Shown piece by piece: positions 1 to 9,109 of a stretch of DNA of 44,068 nt. The stretch lies in the NCBI GenBank assembly GCA_012267425.1, contig JAAXGO010000200.1:1-44068 (forward strand), read 5' to 3'. This DNA comes from Rhodothermales bacterium (GTDB lineage: Bacteria; Bacteroidota; Rhodothermia; Rhodothermales; Bin80). Under the pieces are notes generated by a model that searched no databases, was not told the origin of the DNA, and saw only the letters and a list, made by a program, of their open reading frames with translations. Position 1 is the first letter of the stretch. Each line of letters begins with the position of its first letter. The position numbers and the translations under genes are program-made.

Positions 1-1
1 G

Positions 2-940
2 CCACCAATAAGCGCCGGTGCGGAGGGCCTGATAGGGGGATTCCTTGCCGGCCACGTGGCCTCGACCCTCGTTGTCGGCGTGTCCGTGCTCAAACGGTAC
101 GGGAATCAGATTCTGTCGAGTTTCAGCACACGCGCCATACTGAAGGCGGCGACCCGATACAGGCGGTTTCCGCTTTTTTCTACACCCTCGTCGTTTTTCT
201 CCACGCTGACGGCCCGACTGCCGATCTTCTTCATTCCCTTCTTTTTCGATGGGATTGTCCTGGGGCTGTTTTTCCTAGCGTACAACATCTTCGTCATCCC
301 GCTAGGCCACCTCGGCAGCGCTGTTGCACGCGTCTTCTACGTACACGCCGCGAAGGCCCACCTCGTAGGCCGGCTCGCCGGCATTAGCGACGTGGTCCAC
401 GGGCGGCTCGTGATGCTCTCTTTGGTGCCAGTCACCGCCGTGATTCTGGCCGGTCCTGACCTGTTCGAAGTCGTATTCGGAGCGGATTGGCGGGAAGCTG
501 GAACGTATGTGCGCTTCATTGCGCCATGGCTGTTTTTCCAGGGCCTGGCGTCACCGCTCACACGGATTTTTGACGTAACTGAACAGCAACGCGTGGATTT
601 TCTAACAACCCTTGGCATGTTCGCCGCCATGGCCACCGCCCTTTGGATCGGAGGCCGAACCGGTAGCATCACGACGATGCTCCTCATTTTCGGTACAGTC
701 GGCGCACTTGCCCGCCTGATTCAGATCGCCGTGCTGCTGCGTCTTGCGCGCGTGCCCTTCCGCAGGGTACTTCGTCCGTATTCGCGGTACGGACTCATGG
801 GAATCCCGTCGTTCGCAGTCATCGCCCTTTCCGTGTTAGCCAACGTACCGTGGGTGACGACTGTAGCGACCCTATTCGCGCTGGCCGCCTTCGCCGTTGT
901 TGTAATCTGGAAGGACGAACTACGGCTTCCGACGCCGTGA
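2..940 (+). CDS. Polysaccharide/lipopolysaccharide flippase, C-terminal part (5' truncated by window)
   Basis: The frame is open from base 2, so the first ATG (56) is probably internal and the gene starts upstream of the window. The product is very hydrophobic, with about seven to eight predicted membrane segments. Alternating hydrophobic helices and short basic loops, with a 'GADW..AG.Y.R..APWLFFQ' type segment, match the C-terminal half of Wzx-like oligosaccharide flippases (MATE/MOP superfamily). Those proteins move undecaprenyl-linked sugar units across the inner membrane for O-antigen or capsule assembly. The last codons lie only 4 bases from the end of the convergent bacilliredoxin gene. 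The flippase family call is from recognition of the pattern; its sugar substrate cannot be told. Upstream glycosyltransferases would be expected outside the window. Confidence 0.75.
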   Translation, partial: PPISAGAEGLIGGFLAGHVASTLVVGVSVLKRYGNQILSSFSTRAILKAATRYRRFPLFSTPSSFFSTLTARLPIFFIPFFFDGIVLGLFFLAYNIFVIPLGHLGSAVARVFYVHAAKAHLVGRLAGISDVVHGRLVMLSLVPVTAVILAGPDLFEVVFGADWREAGTYVRFIAPWLFFQGLASPLTRIFDVTEQQRVDFLTTLGMFAAMATALWIGGRTGSITTMLLIFGTVGALARLIQIAVLLRLARVPFRRVLRPYSRYGLMGIPSFAVIALSVLANVPWVTTVATLFALAAFAVVVIWKDELRLPTP

Positions 941-944
941 CGCT

Positions 945-1460
945 CTATCGGAACCGCCGAAAAGTGGGTGCAAATCCCCCACTGAACCAGGCTGGCGAGA
1001 TGTCCGGCGATTCCGGTTCGTCTTCGGCCTCCGTATCGGTGCCGCAGTACTTGTCGTACGCCCCAATCAGATCGGATGCGATTGCCTGCGCGCTCCGGCC
1101 TTCGATATGACGCCGCTCTATGACGTACGCCACATCGCCTCCTTTAAATAGCGCCATGAAAGGAGACGACGGTGGAATGCCGGCCAAGTACTCGCGGGCG
1201 CGAGCGGTTGCTTCCAAGTCCTGTCCGGCAAACACGGTCACAATCCGATCCGGCTGGCGCTCGTGGCGAGTCGCCAAGCCCACCGCAGGACGTGCCATGG
1301 CAGCAGCGCAACCGCATACCGAATTGACGACGAGGAGAACCGATTTGCCGTCCGCAACCCCGAACACGTCATCTACCTCCCTCGCAGTACGTAACTCATG
1401 TGCTCCGAGCCGGGTAAGCTCAGCGCGCATCGGTTCGACAAGTGCTTCTGGATACGGCAT
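945..1460 (-). CDS. Bacilliredoxin, BrxA/BrxB (YphP/YqiW) family
   Basis: A 171-residue protein of the DUF1094/bacilliredoxin family, thioredoxin-fold proteins that remove bacillithiol from S-bacillithiolated proteins. The characteristic CGC active site is visible as NSVCGCAAAMARP (Cys49-Gly50-Cys51), preceded by a hydrophobic beta strand (VLLVV). Start is the ATG at 1460, giving the family N-terminus MPYPEALVEPMRAEL. Length matches the family (about 145 residues) plus an acidic C-terminal tail. The gene is monocistronic, convergent with the flippase gene (4-base gap) and divergent from the NlpC/P60-like gene. Family membership implies that the host makes bacillithiol or a similar thiol, but no bsh genes are in view. 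Confidence 0.9.
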   Translation of the reverse strand: MPYPEALVEPMRAELTRLGAHELRTAREVDDVFGVADGKSVLLVVNSVCGCAAAMARPAVGLATRHERQPDRIVTVFAGQDLEATARAREYLAGIPPSSPFMALFKGGDVAYVIERRHIEGRSAQAIASDLIGAYDKYCGTDTEAEDEPESPDISPAWFSGGFAPTFRRFR

Positions 1461-1592
1461 GATTTTGATTTAATTTTGCGATGTTCGTCACCGGCGGTTT
1501 GACGACCGACGCTGTACGTGGATCCCTTCTGGCAGGGTTTGGAATTGCATCGCGGCAAATCGTATGTTTTTCGAGTCTCGACTGCAGTAAAA

Positions 1593-2105
1593 ATGCTTCG
1601 TTTGCTTCCTCCCTGCCTTCTCTGCGCGGTGCTGGCTGTTGTCGGCTGCAGCGCGTCGGAGCACTTAAGTAGCGACTCCGTCGCAAAGAGCCTGCGCCTG
1701 CAGGAGCACGAGTGGGAAGGAACTCCGTACGTTCTCGGTGGCAACTCCCGTCGCGGCATTGACGCTAGTGCATTCGTGATGCGCGTTTTTGAAAGCGCTT
1801 TCGGGGTCACCCTTCCCCGTACGACGATGGAGCAGCTCTCTGTTGGGAAAGTGGTTGACCACGACGACCTGCAGGCTGGCGATCTTGTTTTCTTCCAAGC
1901 GTCGCCGCGGGACCGGCACGTGGGTATTTACGTGAGCGATAAAGAATTCGTCCATGCCTCCAGCAGCGGTGGAGTCATCACGTCAAGTCTGGACGAAGTC
2001 TTCTGGAAAAAGAACTACTGGACTGCCCGCCGTATTCTTGCCATCGATTCAGATGCCGCTCAGGCACCGAAGCGGCCGCAACCCTCCCTGCGAACAGGCT
2101 GGTAA
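1593..2105 (+). CDS. NlpC/P60-like lipoprotein lacking the catalytic cysteine
   Basis: From ATG 1593 the protein has 170 residues and begins with a lipoprotein signal (hydrophobic core, lipobox VVGC, Cys19). This start is preferred over an in-frame upstream ATG at 1518 because it puts the signal peptide at the N-terminus. The rest follows the NlpC/P60 endopeptidase fold: YVLGGNSRRGIDASAF (residues 46-61), LQAGDLVFF (93-101), HVGIYV (109-114) and FVHAS (119-123). In active enzymes the first block reads GxDCSG. Here it is Asp57-Ala58-Ser59-Ala60, so the nucleophilic Cys is replaced by Ala while both His residues remain. It is probably a non-catalytic peptidoglycan-binding or regulatory relative (inference). 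greA follows 12 bases downstream on the same strand. Confidence 0.85.
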   Translation: MLRLLPPCLLCAVLAVVGCSASEHLSSDSVAKSLRLQEHEWEGTPYVLGGNSRRGIDASAFVMRVFESAFGVTLPRTTMEQLSVGKVVDHDDLQAGDLVFFQASPRDRHVGIYVSDKEFVHASSSGGVITSSLDEVFWKKNYWTARRILAIDSDAAQAPKRPQPSLRTGW

Positions 2106-2117
2106 TTTCTACTTCCG

Positions 2118-2600
2118 ATGCAACGACCTGTCTACCTGACACGGGAAGCACTCGATAAACTCAAGAGCGATCTCAAACGCGCACGCTCGGTTGAGCGGCC
2201 GCGCATTTCGCAGGAGATCGCCGACGCACGAGCTCACGGCGACCTGTCCGAAAATGCCGAGTACGACGCCGCGAAGGAAGCACAGGGTAAACTTGAGGCA
2301 CGCATCGCACAGATGGAAGCGACGCTTGCAAGCGCTCGCCTTCTCGACGAAGCGCAGGTCGACACGTCGAAGGCATTCATTCTCTCCACCGTTCGTGTCT
2401 TCAACGAGCAGTTTGGATCAGAGCAGAGCTTCAAGCTCGTATCGACACCGGAAGCAAACATTGCCCGTGGTCTGATTTCGATTAAGAGCCCGATCGGAAG
2501 AGGCCTTCTCGGCAAGTCAGTAGGTGATTCAGTCGAGGTAGCCGTACCCGCTGGGACGGTGCGCCTTCGCATCTTGGAAATCACTCGGGACGGCGCGTAG
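2118..2600 (+). CDS. greA: Transcription elongation factor GreA
   Basis: A full-length (160 residues) Gre factor, which rescues backtracked RNA polymerase by stimulating cleavage of the transcript 3' end. Residues 1-75 form the antiparallel coiled coil, with the acidic tip motif GDLSENAEYDAAKE (Asp42 and Glu45 coordinate the catalytic metal in the family). The C-terminal FKBP-like domain contains SPIGRGLLGKSVGDSVEVAVP. The ATG at 2118 gives the usual N-terminus (MQRPVYLTREALDKL). It lies between the NlpC/P60-like gene and threonine aldolase on the same strand with short gaps, so co-transcription is likely. Confidence 0.97.
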   Translation: MQRPVYLTREALDKLKSDLKRARSVERPRISQEIADARAHGDLSENAEYDAAKEAQGKLEARIAQMEATLASARLLDEAQVDTSKAFILSTVRVFNEQFGSEQSFKLVSTPEANIARGLISIKSPIGRGLLGKSVGDSVEVAVPAGTVRLRILEITRDGA

Positions 2601-2619
2601 GCGGTATGCGGCTTCAGAC

Positions 2620-3639
2620 GTGATAGATCTACGCAGCGACACGGTAACGCGTCCGAGTGAGGGGATGCGGCGCGCCATGTACGAGGCGGAAGTCGGCGAC
2701 GACGTCTTCGGGGAAGACCCCACAGTCAACCGACTGCAGGAAGCCGTCGCCGATGTCTTGGGCAAGGAAGCGGCCCTGTTCGTCACGTCTGGGATGATGG
2801 GCAATCAGCTCGGCATCGGCGTGAATACGCGGCCCGGCGACGAAGTAATCGTTGAACGCTCGTGTCACATCTTCAATTACGAGTCCGGAGCTGCTGGCGC
2901 CCTGTCGGGCGTAACGCTCAACGTCCTTGAAGGAGACAGCGGCCTTCTTTCGGCGGACCAAGTGCGTGCGGCAATACGGAAGGGAGACTACTGGGAGTCT
3001 CGTTCCCGCCTGCTGTGCCTCGAAAACACGCTCAACAAGGCTGGCGGCATCGTCTATCCGATCAGGCGCATGAAAGAGCTGACCGCGCTGGCGTACGCTC
3101 ATGGGCTCCGAACACACCTCGACGGAGCGCGTCTGTGGAATGCCACCGCTGCCTCCGGCATTCCTGAAAGAAATTATGCTGCAAATTTTGACAGTATAAC
3201 CGTCTGTTTATCTAAGGGCTTAGGTGCCCCTGTCGGATCTGTTTTTGCAGGCACGAAAGAGGTCGTACGCCGAGCGCACCGCATGCGCAAGCTTCTCGGT
3301 GGCGGCATGCGGCAAGCCGGCATCCTGGCAGCGGCTGGGCTCTACGCGCTGGCACATCACAAGGCGGATCTGGCCCATGACCATGCCAAGGCGAAGCGGC
3401 TAGCGGACGGACTCCGCGAGTTGTCTTTCTTTTCCGTCGGCGACGACGCGGGACAGTCGAACATCGTCATGTTCGACGTGCGACACGGCGGTGCCCAGAC
3501 CGTTTTGGATGCGCTCATGAATGAAGGCGTCGCAATGGTCCAATTCGGGCCAACCACGATCCGAGCCACGACGCACAGGGACGTTTCGATGCCCGACATC
3601 GTTAGGACTGTCGACATCCTGCGCCGTCTGTACGGCTGA
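2620..3639 (+). CDS. ltaE: Low-specificity L-threonine aldolase (PLP fold type I)
   Basis: A 339-residue PLP enzyme that cleaves L-threonine or L-allo-threonine to glycine and acetaldehyde. It starts at GTG 2620, 19 bases after greA; the nearby ATG at 2605 opens a five-codon frame only. Family landmarks: [19 protein letters not shown] at the N-terminus, [12 protein letters not shown] (26-37), His83 expected to stack on the cofactor ring, [11 protein letters not shown] with Asp168, and the Schiff-base lysine Lys199 in [21 protein letters not shown] follows, also typical. It ends 3 bases before the stop of the convergent FAH-family gene. Related beta-eliminating lyases share the fold, but the N-terminal motif favours threonine aldolase. 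Confidence 0.93.
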   Translation: MIDLRSDTVTRPSEGMRRAMYEAEVGDDVFGEDPTVNRLQEAVADVLGKEAALFVTSGMMGNQLGIGVNTRPGDEVIVERSCHIFNYESGAAGALSGVTLNVLEGDSGLLSADQVRAAIRKGDYWESRSRLLCLENTLNKAGGIVYPIRRMKELTALAYAHGLRTHLDGARLWNATAASGIPERNYAANFDSITVCLSKGLGAPVGSVFAGTKEVVRRAHRMRKLLGGGMRQAGILAAAGLYALAHHKADLAHDHAKAKRLADGLRELSFFSVGDDAGQSNIVMFDVRHGGAQTVLDALMNEGVAMVQFGPTTIRATTHRDVSMPDIVRTVDILRRLYG

Positions 3640-3642
3640 ATG

Positions 3643-4302
3643 TCAGACCGCTTCGCGCCGCACCCGTACCCTTAGCGGCGGAAGGCCCGTGCAGGTCGCC
3701 ACCAGGAGGTCACCGGCGTGGACTGGACCGACGCCGTGCGGCGTTCCTGTGTAGAGTAGATCGCCCGGCTCAAGCGTGAAAATGCTGGAGCACCATGCGA
3801 CGAGCGCCGCTACGGAAAACACCATAGCACTCGTGTGTGCGCGCTGCCGGTTAATGCCGTTGACCGTCAGTGCAAGCTCCAGGTCCTGTGGATCTGGCAC
3901 GTCGCGTGCGGACACGACCGTACCCAAGGGAGCGAATGTATCAAAGCCCTTCGAGACACTCCAAGGATGTCCCTTGCGCTTTGCCGCGTCCTGCAGATCA
4001 CGCGCCGTCATGTCGAGCCCGACGGCGTAGCCCTCGACGAAGGAGAGGGCATCGTGCTCGGATACGTTATGGGCGCACTGCCCAATGACCGCCACGAGTT
4101 CGACCTCGTGGTGTACGTCCTCGGACAGTGCGGGAAGAATTACTGCTCCACCGTCTCTCACGAGTGCGGTCGACGGCTTCAAAAACACAACTGGAGCCTT
4201 CGGAACTTGGCTGCGCATTTCGGCGGCATGCAGCGCATAGTTCTTTCCGATGCATAAAATCTTGCCCGGACGTATCTTATGGTCTGCCGAGAAGTCGGCC
4301 AT
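3643..4302 (-). CDS. Fumarylacetoacetate hydrolase (FAH) family protein, FAHD1/YcgM-like
   Basis: A 219-residue single-domain FAH-fold protein. The N-terminus GKILCIGKNYALHAAEM and the metal site HHEVELVAVIG (Glu66, Glu68) with GYAVGLDMTARD (Asp97) match the FAHD1/YcgM branch. These act as acylpyruvases, oxaloacetate decarboxylases or 2-hydroxyhepta-2,4-diene-dioate isomerases. LEPGDLLYTGTPHGVGP near the C-terminus is the conserved substrate-pocket loop. The true substrate cannot be assigned from sequence. The gene is divergent from rplU with about 100 bases between the starts. Confidence 0.9.
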   Translation of the reverse strand: MADFSADHKIRPGKILCIGKNYALHAAEMRSQVPKAPVVFLKPSTALVRDGGAVILPALSEDVHHEVELVAVIGQCAHNVSEHDALSFVEGYAVGLDMTARDLQDAAKRKGHPWSVSKGFDTFAPLGTVVSARDVPDPQDLELALTVNGINRQRAHTSAMVFSVAALVAWCSSIFTLEPGDLLYTGTPHGVGPVHAGDLLVATCTGLPPLRVRVRREAV

Positions 4303-4404
4303 CTTCGTTTCTTCGTAGACTCTTAACGACGCTTGGAGGGGCTGTGGAATCTTTGTGAAACGGCGACAGTTCCACGCCGCCCTGCCACGTCAGATGCGCA
4401 CGTG

Positions 4405-4746
4405 ATGTACGCAATCGTCGAAATAAAAGGCAAGCAGTTCAAGGTACGTGAAGAGGATACGCTCTACGTACCGTTGCTAAAAGACGCAAAACCCGATGAC
4501 TCGGTCACCATCGAGAATGTCCTTCTCGTCTCGGGCGACGATCGGATTGACATCGGCAGGCCGGTCGTCGAAGGTGCCACAGTCACGGCCACGGTCCTCG
4601 GCAACGTGAAGGCCGACAAGGTGGTCGTCTTCAAGAAAAAGCGGCGGAAGCGGTACCGGGTAAAACGTGGACATCGCCAGGAATATACCCGCATTCGTAT
4701 CTCGTCAGTCAGCATGGGCGAGGAAAAAGCAACAATAGAGGCCTAG
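4405..4746 (+). CDS. rplU: 50S ribosomal protein bL21
   Basis: A 113-residue bL21. ATG 4405 is chosen because it yields the invariant N-terminus [14 protein letters not shown]; an upstream in-frame ATG (4333) only adds a non-conserved leader. [24 protein letters not shown] is the conserved rRNA-binding block. rpmA follows 8 bases downstream, the standard L21-L27 operon. Confidence 0.97.
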   Translation: MYAIVEIKGKQFKVREEDTLYVPLLKDAKPDDSVTIENVLLVSGDDRIDIGRPVVEGATVTATVLGNVKADKVVVFKKKRRKRYRVKRGHRQEYTRIRISSVSMGEEKATIEA

Positions 4747-4754
4747 TCGACGGC

Positions 4755-5009
4755 ATGGCACACAAGAAAGGCGTAGGATCAACGAAGAACGGACGCGACT
4801 CGAAGCCCAAGATGTTGGGCGTCAAGGTCTACGGAGGCCAGCGCATCAACGCTGGTGGAATCATCGTCCGGCAGCGCGGCACGCGGTTTCATCCCGGTAC
4901 TAACGTCGGACGCGGCGGCGACGATACTCTCTTTGCCCTTTCAGGCGGCACCGTGCGTTTTCACACGACGCGGGGTAACAGGAAACTCGTGCACGTTGAC
5001 CCATTGTAA
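4755..5009 (+). CDS. rpmA: 50S ribosomal protein bL27
   Basis: An 84-residue bL27 with the N-terminal tail [16 protein letters not shown] that reaches the peptidyl-transferase centre, and the family core [25 protein letters not shown]. The protein starts directly with MAHKKG, so it lacks the cleaved N-terminal extension seen in Firmicutes. It is the second gene of the rplU-rpmA operon. The PpiD-like gene follows after 64 bases. Confidence 0.97.
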   Translation: MAHKKGVGSTKNGRDSKPKMLGVKVYGGQRINAGGIIVRQRGTRFHPGTNVGRGGDDTLFALSGGTVRFHTTRGNRKLVHVDPL

Positions 5010-5073
5010 GCGAGGCCTCCTCGCCGTCGAGAGTTGCCCGTCTCGCTGAGTCCGCAAAATTGGAGGGTGCCAC

Positions 5074-7164
5074 ATGGGCACGATGAACAGGATGCGGGAG
5101 AACACGGGGATCGTCCTGTGGATTCTCGTGATTTCCTTCGGAGGGCTCTGGGTTTTGCAGGACTCCGGAGTATTCGACACCCTCGGGGCCAATCCGCTCG
5201 GAGAGGTCATCGTGGTGGAAGGCGTCCCGATCACCAACGAACAGTACCAGCGCCAGCTGGAGGCGCAACTCGAACAGATCCGGCAAGCTACCGGGGATCA
5301 GGTCGAGCCGGAGCGTCTCGAGCTCGAACGTGAACGTGCGTTCAACCTCCTCGTCGAGAATGAGCTGCGCCGGATGGAAATGGACCGGCTCGGAATCACC
5401 GTCAGCGAGACGGAGATACAGGATTTGATCACCGGCGAAAACCCGCACGCCATCATCTTGGCATATTTTCCCGACGAGGACGGCGGCGTGAATCGGGCCC
5501 TGCTGCAAAGCGTCATTGACGATCCCGAACAGGAATTCACCTGGATCCAGCTGGAAGAGTACATCCGGCTGGACCGTCGAACGGAAAAATTTAACAAATT
5601 GGTCGAGTCTGCAGTCCGCATTACGGACTCTGATATCGACGCGGAAAACGAACGGACGTCGGCCTCGGTCAACGTGGAGTTCTTTCATTTGGGCTTTGCG
5701 GACATACCGGACAGTGCCGTTACGCTGACGGACCGTGAGCTCAGGCGCTTTTACGAAGACCACCGGGAGGACTACCGGCAGGAGCGACTCTATTCAGTAG
5801 AATTGGCCTCCGTCTCCAAGCTGCCCAGTCGCGAAGACACACTTGCCATAGTGCGGGATGCAGAGAGGCTGACTGACGATTTTCAGGACGCAGACGATGA
5901 TTCGCTATTCTTGGCCTACAACGGGTCGGACGTACCGTTCACCGACCGCTTTTGGGACGCGTCCGAACTGCCTTCCGGCGTAGCTACCCATCTGTTTGAA
6001 TCCGGCGAGAACATCGAGTCTGGACTGATCGTCGGGCCTATTGTCAGTGACGGAGCGGTTCACCTCGTCAAGGTGACCGACACACGTACGGCGGAAGACA
6101 TCAACGTGCGTGCACGCCACATTCTCGTGACCACCCAAGGGAAAGAAACCGAAGCCCGAGAACTGGTCTCGAACATTCAGCAACGGCTCCGGGCTGGTGA
6201 GAATTTTGGGGAGTTAGCACGGCAGTATTCGGAAGACCCCGGTAGTGGGCGCAAAGGCGGAGACCTCGGTTGGTTTGGACCCGGAACGATGGTGCCCTCT
6301 TTCCAGGATGCAGCCTTTGGAGCGCGTGTCGGAGAAGTCGTCGGCCCGGTCGAATCCAGTTTCGGGTTTCATTTGATCGAGGTCACACACCGCTCGGAAA
6401 CCGAGGTTCAGATCGCAGATTTTGCGATCGCGTTTGAGGCGTCCGTCGCGACGCTCAACCGGGTACAGGAAACCCTCGAGGATCTCAGCTTCTACGCTGA
6501 AGAAACCGGCGACTTTGTAGGCGAAGCCGAGCGGCGTGGCCTCCAGTGGCAGTCCCTCCAGTTGCAGGAGGGTCAGATTGTAATTCCCGACCTGGGCTCC
6601 AGCCGTGCGGTCGCGCAGTTCCTTGAAACCGCCGAAACGGGAGACACCAGTCCGGTAGTAGAACTTAATGAGGTGTCGATCATGGTGCACGTGGTCGACA
6701 TCCGTGAAGAAGGATACCGCTCATTCGAAGACGTCGAGAGCAGCCTTCGCCCGCGTGCGCTCCGTGAGGCAAAGAAAGAGATCCAGCGCGAGCGGATGGC
6801 GACGGCATTCGCCGCAGGCGGGTTCGACGGCCTCGCTCGCGAACTCGATATGGAACCGCAATCGGGGCGCGTCACGTACGACCGCCCGGTCGCGTCAGGC
6901 CTGGGACGTGATCCTCTATTTGCCGGCGCCGTACTCGCGCTGGAGGAAGGAGAAAATACTGGCGTTATGGAGGGGGCCAACGCCGTGTTCGTCGCCAGCA
7001 TCATCCGCAAAGTTCCCCCGGATTCGCTGGAAGAAGGCCTCCGTGGTCGAATTCGGGAACAGCTCGCTCGCCAGCGCGAATCGATGCTTCGGAGCGGATG
7101 GATCGGGGCACTCCGCGAAAGCGCAGAAATTGAGGACCTGAGAACCGATCTCCTGCAGCGCTGA
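5074..7164 (+). CDS. PpiD/SurA-type periplasmic peptidyl-prolyl isomerase chaperone
   Basis: A 696-residue membrane-anchored foldase. Residues 13-30 form a single N-terminal membrane anchor (GIVLWILVISFGGLWVL). A SurA_N-like region with VEGVPITNEQYQRQLEAQ and LVENELRRMEMDRLGITVSETEI follows, then one parvulin domain at about 342-440 (ARHILV, GENFGELARQYSEDPGSGRKGGDLGWFG, FGFHLIEV). A second region rich in helices fills the C-terminus. This is the PpiD plan: one transmembrane helix, a chaperone domain around a parvulin module, and assistance to proteins leaving the Sec translocon. A likely RBS (GGAGG) precedes the ATG at 5074. SurA itself would have a cleaved signal, so PpiD is the better label. 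Confidence 0.9.
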   Translation: MGTMNRMRENTGIVLWILVISFGGLWVLQDSGVFDTLGANPLGEVIVVEGVPITNEQYQRQLEAQLEQIRQATGDQVEPERLELERERAFNLLVENELRRMEMDRLGITVSETEIQDLITGENPHAIILAYFPDEDGGVNRALLQSVIDDPEQEFTWIQLEEYIRLDRRTEKFNKLVESAVRITDSDIDAENERTSASVNVEFFHLGFADIPDSAVTLTDRELRRFYEDHREDYRQERLYSVELASVSKLPSREDTLAIVRDAERLTDDFQDADDDSLFLAYNGSDVPFTDRFWDASELPSGVATHLFESGENIESGLIVGPIVSDGAVHLVKVTDTRTAEDINVRARHILVTTQGKETEARELVSNIQQRLRAGENFGELARQYSEDPGSGRKGGDLGWFGPGTMVPSFQDAAFGARVGEVVGPVESSFGFHLIEVTHRSETEVQIADFAIAFEASVATLNRVQETLEDLSFYAEETGDFVGEAERRGLQWQSLQLQEGQIVIPDLGSSRAVAQFLETAETGDTSPVVELNEVSIMVHVVDIREEGYRSFEDVESSLRPRALREAKKEIQRERMATAFAAGGFDGLARELDMEPQSGRVTYDRPVASGLGRDPLFAGAVLALEEGENTGVMEGANAVFVASIIRKVPPDSLEEGLRGRIREQLARQRESMLRSGWIGALRESAEIEDLRTDLLQR

Positions 7165-7227
7165 GGTCCTGTCAAGGCATTAGATTCAGCCTGCGCGGTA
7201 TCCGGCGAGATCCCGTTTGTCGCCATC

Positions 7228-8070
7228 CTACCACTCAAACGTTCCGCGGCAGACGGTCGCAGCCGGACCGTCGAGCCAGAGCCGGCTTATCGAGCCACCT
7301 TCTCGGGTGATGCCCACATCGAGGGTCCCCCCCTGCATGTGGACTGTTACAAAGTCGTCGCGGACCATGTTCAGAAACCGTGCGGCGAGTGCAGACGCAA
7401 GAGCTCCAGTCCCGCACGCAAGAGTTTCTGCTTCGACACCTTTTTCAAACGTGCGCACTCGCAGCTTCGCGGCAGAGAGAACTTGCACGAAATTGACGTT
7501 CGCGCCCGCCGGAGCGAGCACTCCATCCAGGCGGATCTGCCGCCCCCACTGGACAACTGGCACCGAGTTGACGTCCGAGACAAAACACATAACGTGTTCA
7601 GTGCCTGTCCATAGATAGTGGACCGACGAGATTTCCGCTGGGTGGTCCCACTCAAGCCGCACATCCGGTCGCCAGTCAGACGGTGGTCCCGTGAACAGTC
7701 GAACGCAAGCCTCTGTATCAACTGGAACGGATACCTCGCACGGTCCGCTGTCGGTATCCATGCGGAGGGGTTCTGCGGTGAATCCGGTACTTCGAGCATA
7801 CCGTGCGAGGCAGCGGGCTCCGTTGGCGCACATAGTGCCTACCGAGCCGTCCGCATTTACGTACCGCATGCTGAAATGGCTCCCAGCAACCTCAGGCGGT
7901 GCGAATGCAAGTATGCCGTCCGCTCCAATTCCCCGGCGGCGCGGGCACACGTGCCGTGCCAAGTCGCCGAGTTCTTTGTCAGTGAAATGGTAGAACCGAT
8001 TGTCCACTACGATGAAATCATTGCCTGCGCCGTTCATCTTGGTGAATTCAACGACCAGTCTTCGCTGCAT
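7228..8070 (-). CDS. dapF: Diaminopimelate epimerase
   Basis: A 280-residue enzyme converting LL- to meso-diaminopimelate for lysine and peptidoglycan synthesis. Both catalytic cysteines are present: Cys81 in GTMCANGARCLARY and Cys219 in ETLACGTGALASAL. The N-terminus FTKMNGAGNDFIVVDNR is diagnostic. The gene is convergent with the PpiD-like gene (63-base gap) and divergent from phoH (about 90 bases between starts). Confidence 0.97.
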   Translation of the reverse strand: MQRRLVVEFTKMNGAGNDFIVVDNRFYHFTDKELGDLARHVCPRRRGIGADGILAFAPPEVAGSHFSMRYVNADGSVGTMCANGARCLARYARSTGFTAEPLRMDTDSGPCEVSVPVDTEACVRLFTGPPSDWRPDVRLEWDHPAEISSVHYLWTGTEHVMCFVSDVNSVPVVQWGRQIRLDGVLAPAGANVNFVQVLSAAKLRVRTFEKGVEAETLACGTGALASALAARFLNMVRDDFVTVHMQGGTLDVGITREGGSISRLWLDGPAATVCRGTFEW

Positions 8071-8161
8071 TGACGGGCACCATCGAGGCGGCTATTGGTT
8101 GGAGCGAACTACGCGTCTGGGCGCTCAGGCGTTTCAATTCTGACTCCCATCCAGTACCCCT

Positions 8162-9109
8162 TTGGCGAAAAGAACACTCACGATCGACCAGGCGGATCCT
8201 CTCCAACTCTTCGGTTCACACGACATCCATCTCCGGCGCCTGGAAGCCGCATTTCCGGAAACCTACGTCCATGCCAGGGGCAATCAGCTTACACTCAAGG
8301 GTGACACCCAGGACGTAGATTGCGTCGAGCGGGCCGTTAAGGAGCTCATCGTGGTAATCAACCGAAACGGGAATCTCACCACGAACGACGTAGAAACCGT
8401 TCTGGCGCTTGTCACTTCCGAAGCCGCACCCAAACAGGCAGTGCCGGATATAGGCGAAGTGGTCCTGTTCACGCCCCGCGGCGGCGTGGTCAAGGCCAGA
8501 ACAGCAAATCAGGCCCGACTGGTCAAAGCCGCTCGCCGAAGCGACATCGTCTTTGCGATCGGCCCCGCGGGAACCGGAAAAACCTATACCGCAGTCGCCC
8601 TGGGAGTTGCCGCCCTCAAGGCCCGGGAGGTTAAGCGAATCGTGCTCTGCCGCCCCGCCGTCGAAGCTGGCGAACGACTGGGATTTTTGCCCGGTGATTT
8701 TCGCGACAAGATCGATCCGTATCTGCGCCCGCTCTACGATGCACTCGAAGCCATGCTGCCCGCCGAAAAACTCGCTGGACACATGGAGCACCACGTCGTC
8801 GAAATCGTGCCTCTGGCCTTCATGCGTGGCCGGACACTCGACTCCGCGTTCGTCATCCTGGACGAAGCACAGAACGCGACCGTGATGCAGATGAAAATGT
8901 TTCTGACCCGGCTCGGCGTCGACAGCCGAGCAATCGTCACTGGCGACATCACGCAGATAGACCTTGCGGATGGACAGCGAAGTGGCCTTAAAGACGCTCA
9001 GCAGATACTGACCGGGATCGACGGAATTGAATTCATCTACTTCAACAAGGGGGACGTCGTACGACACCGCCTCGTCAAGGACATCATCGAAGCGTACGAC
9101 AGGACCTAG
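8162..9109 (+). CDS. phoH: PhoH-family ATPase (PhoH/YbeZ-like)
   Basis: A 315-residue cytoplasmic P-loop protein starting at TTG 8162. Walker A is GPAGTGKT (134-141), the SF1-like ATPase core includes CRPAVEAGERLGFLPGD (163-179), and Walker B is VILDEAQNAT (231-240). The N-terminal roughly 100 residues (GNQLTLKG region) form the KH-like RNA-binding part found in the YbeZ branch. These proteins are linked to RNA metabolism and work with YbeY, which is not in this window. The stop overlaps the stop of the convergent WG-repeat gene inside one CTAG palindrome (9106-9109). Confidence 0.93.
   Translation: MAKRTLTIDQADPLQLFGSHDIHLRRLEAAFPETYVHARGNQLTLKGDTQDVDCVERAVKELIVVINRNGNLTTNDVETVLALVTSEAAPKQAVPDIGEVVLFTPRGGVVKARTANQARLVKAARRSDIVFAIGPAGTGKTYTAVALGVAALKAREVKRIVLCRPAVEAGERLGFLPGDFRDKIDPYLRPLYDALEAMLPAEKLAGHMEHHVVEIVPLAFMRGRTLDSAFVILDEAQNATVMQMKMFLTRLGVDSRAIVTGDITQIDLADGQRSGLKDAQQILTGIDGIEFIYFNKGDVVRHRLVKDIIEAYDRT

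Noticed and set aside
4303-4404. Possible L21 leader structure before rplU
   Set aside because: Short inverted repeats (GTGGAA/TTCCAC) exist, but they compete with another pairing and lack a conserved leader motif that I can verify.
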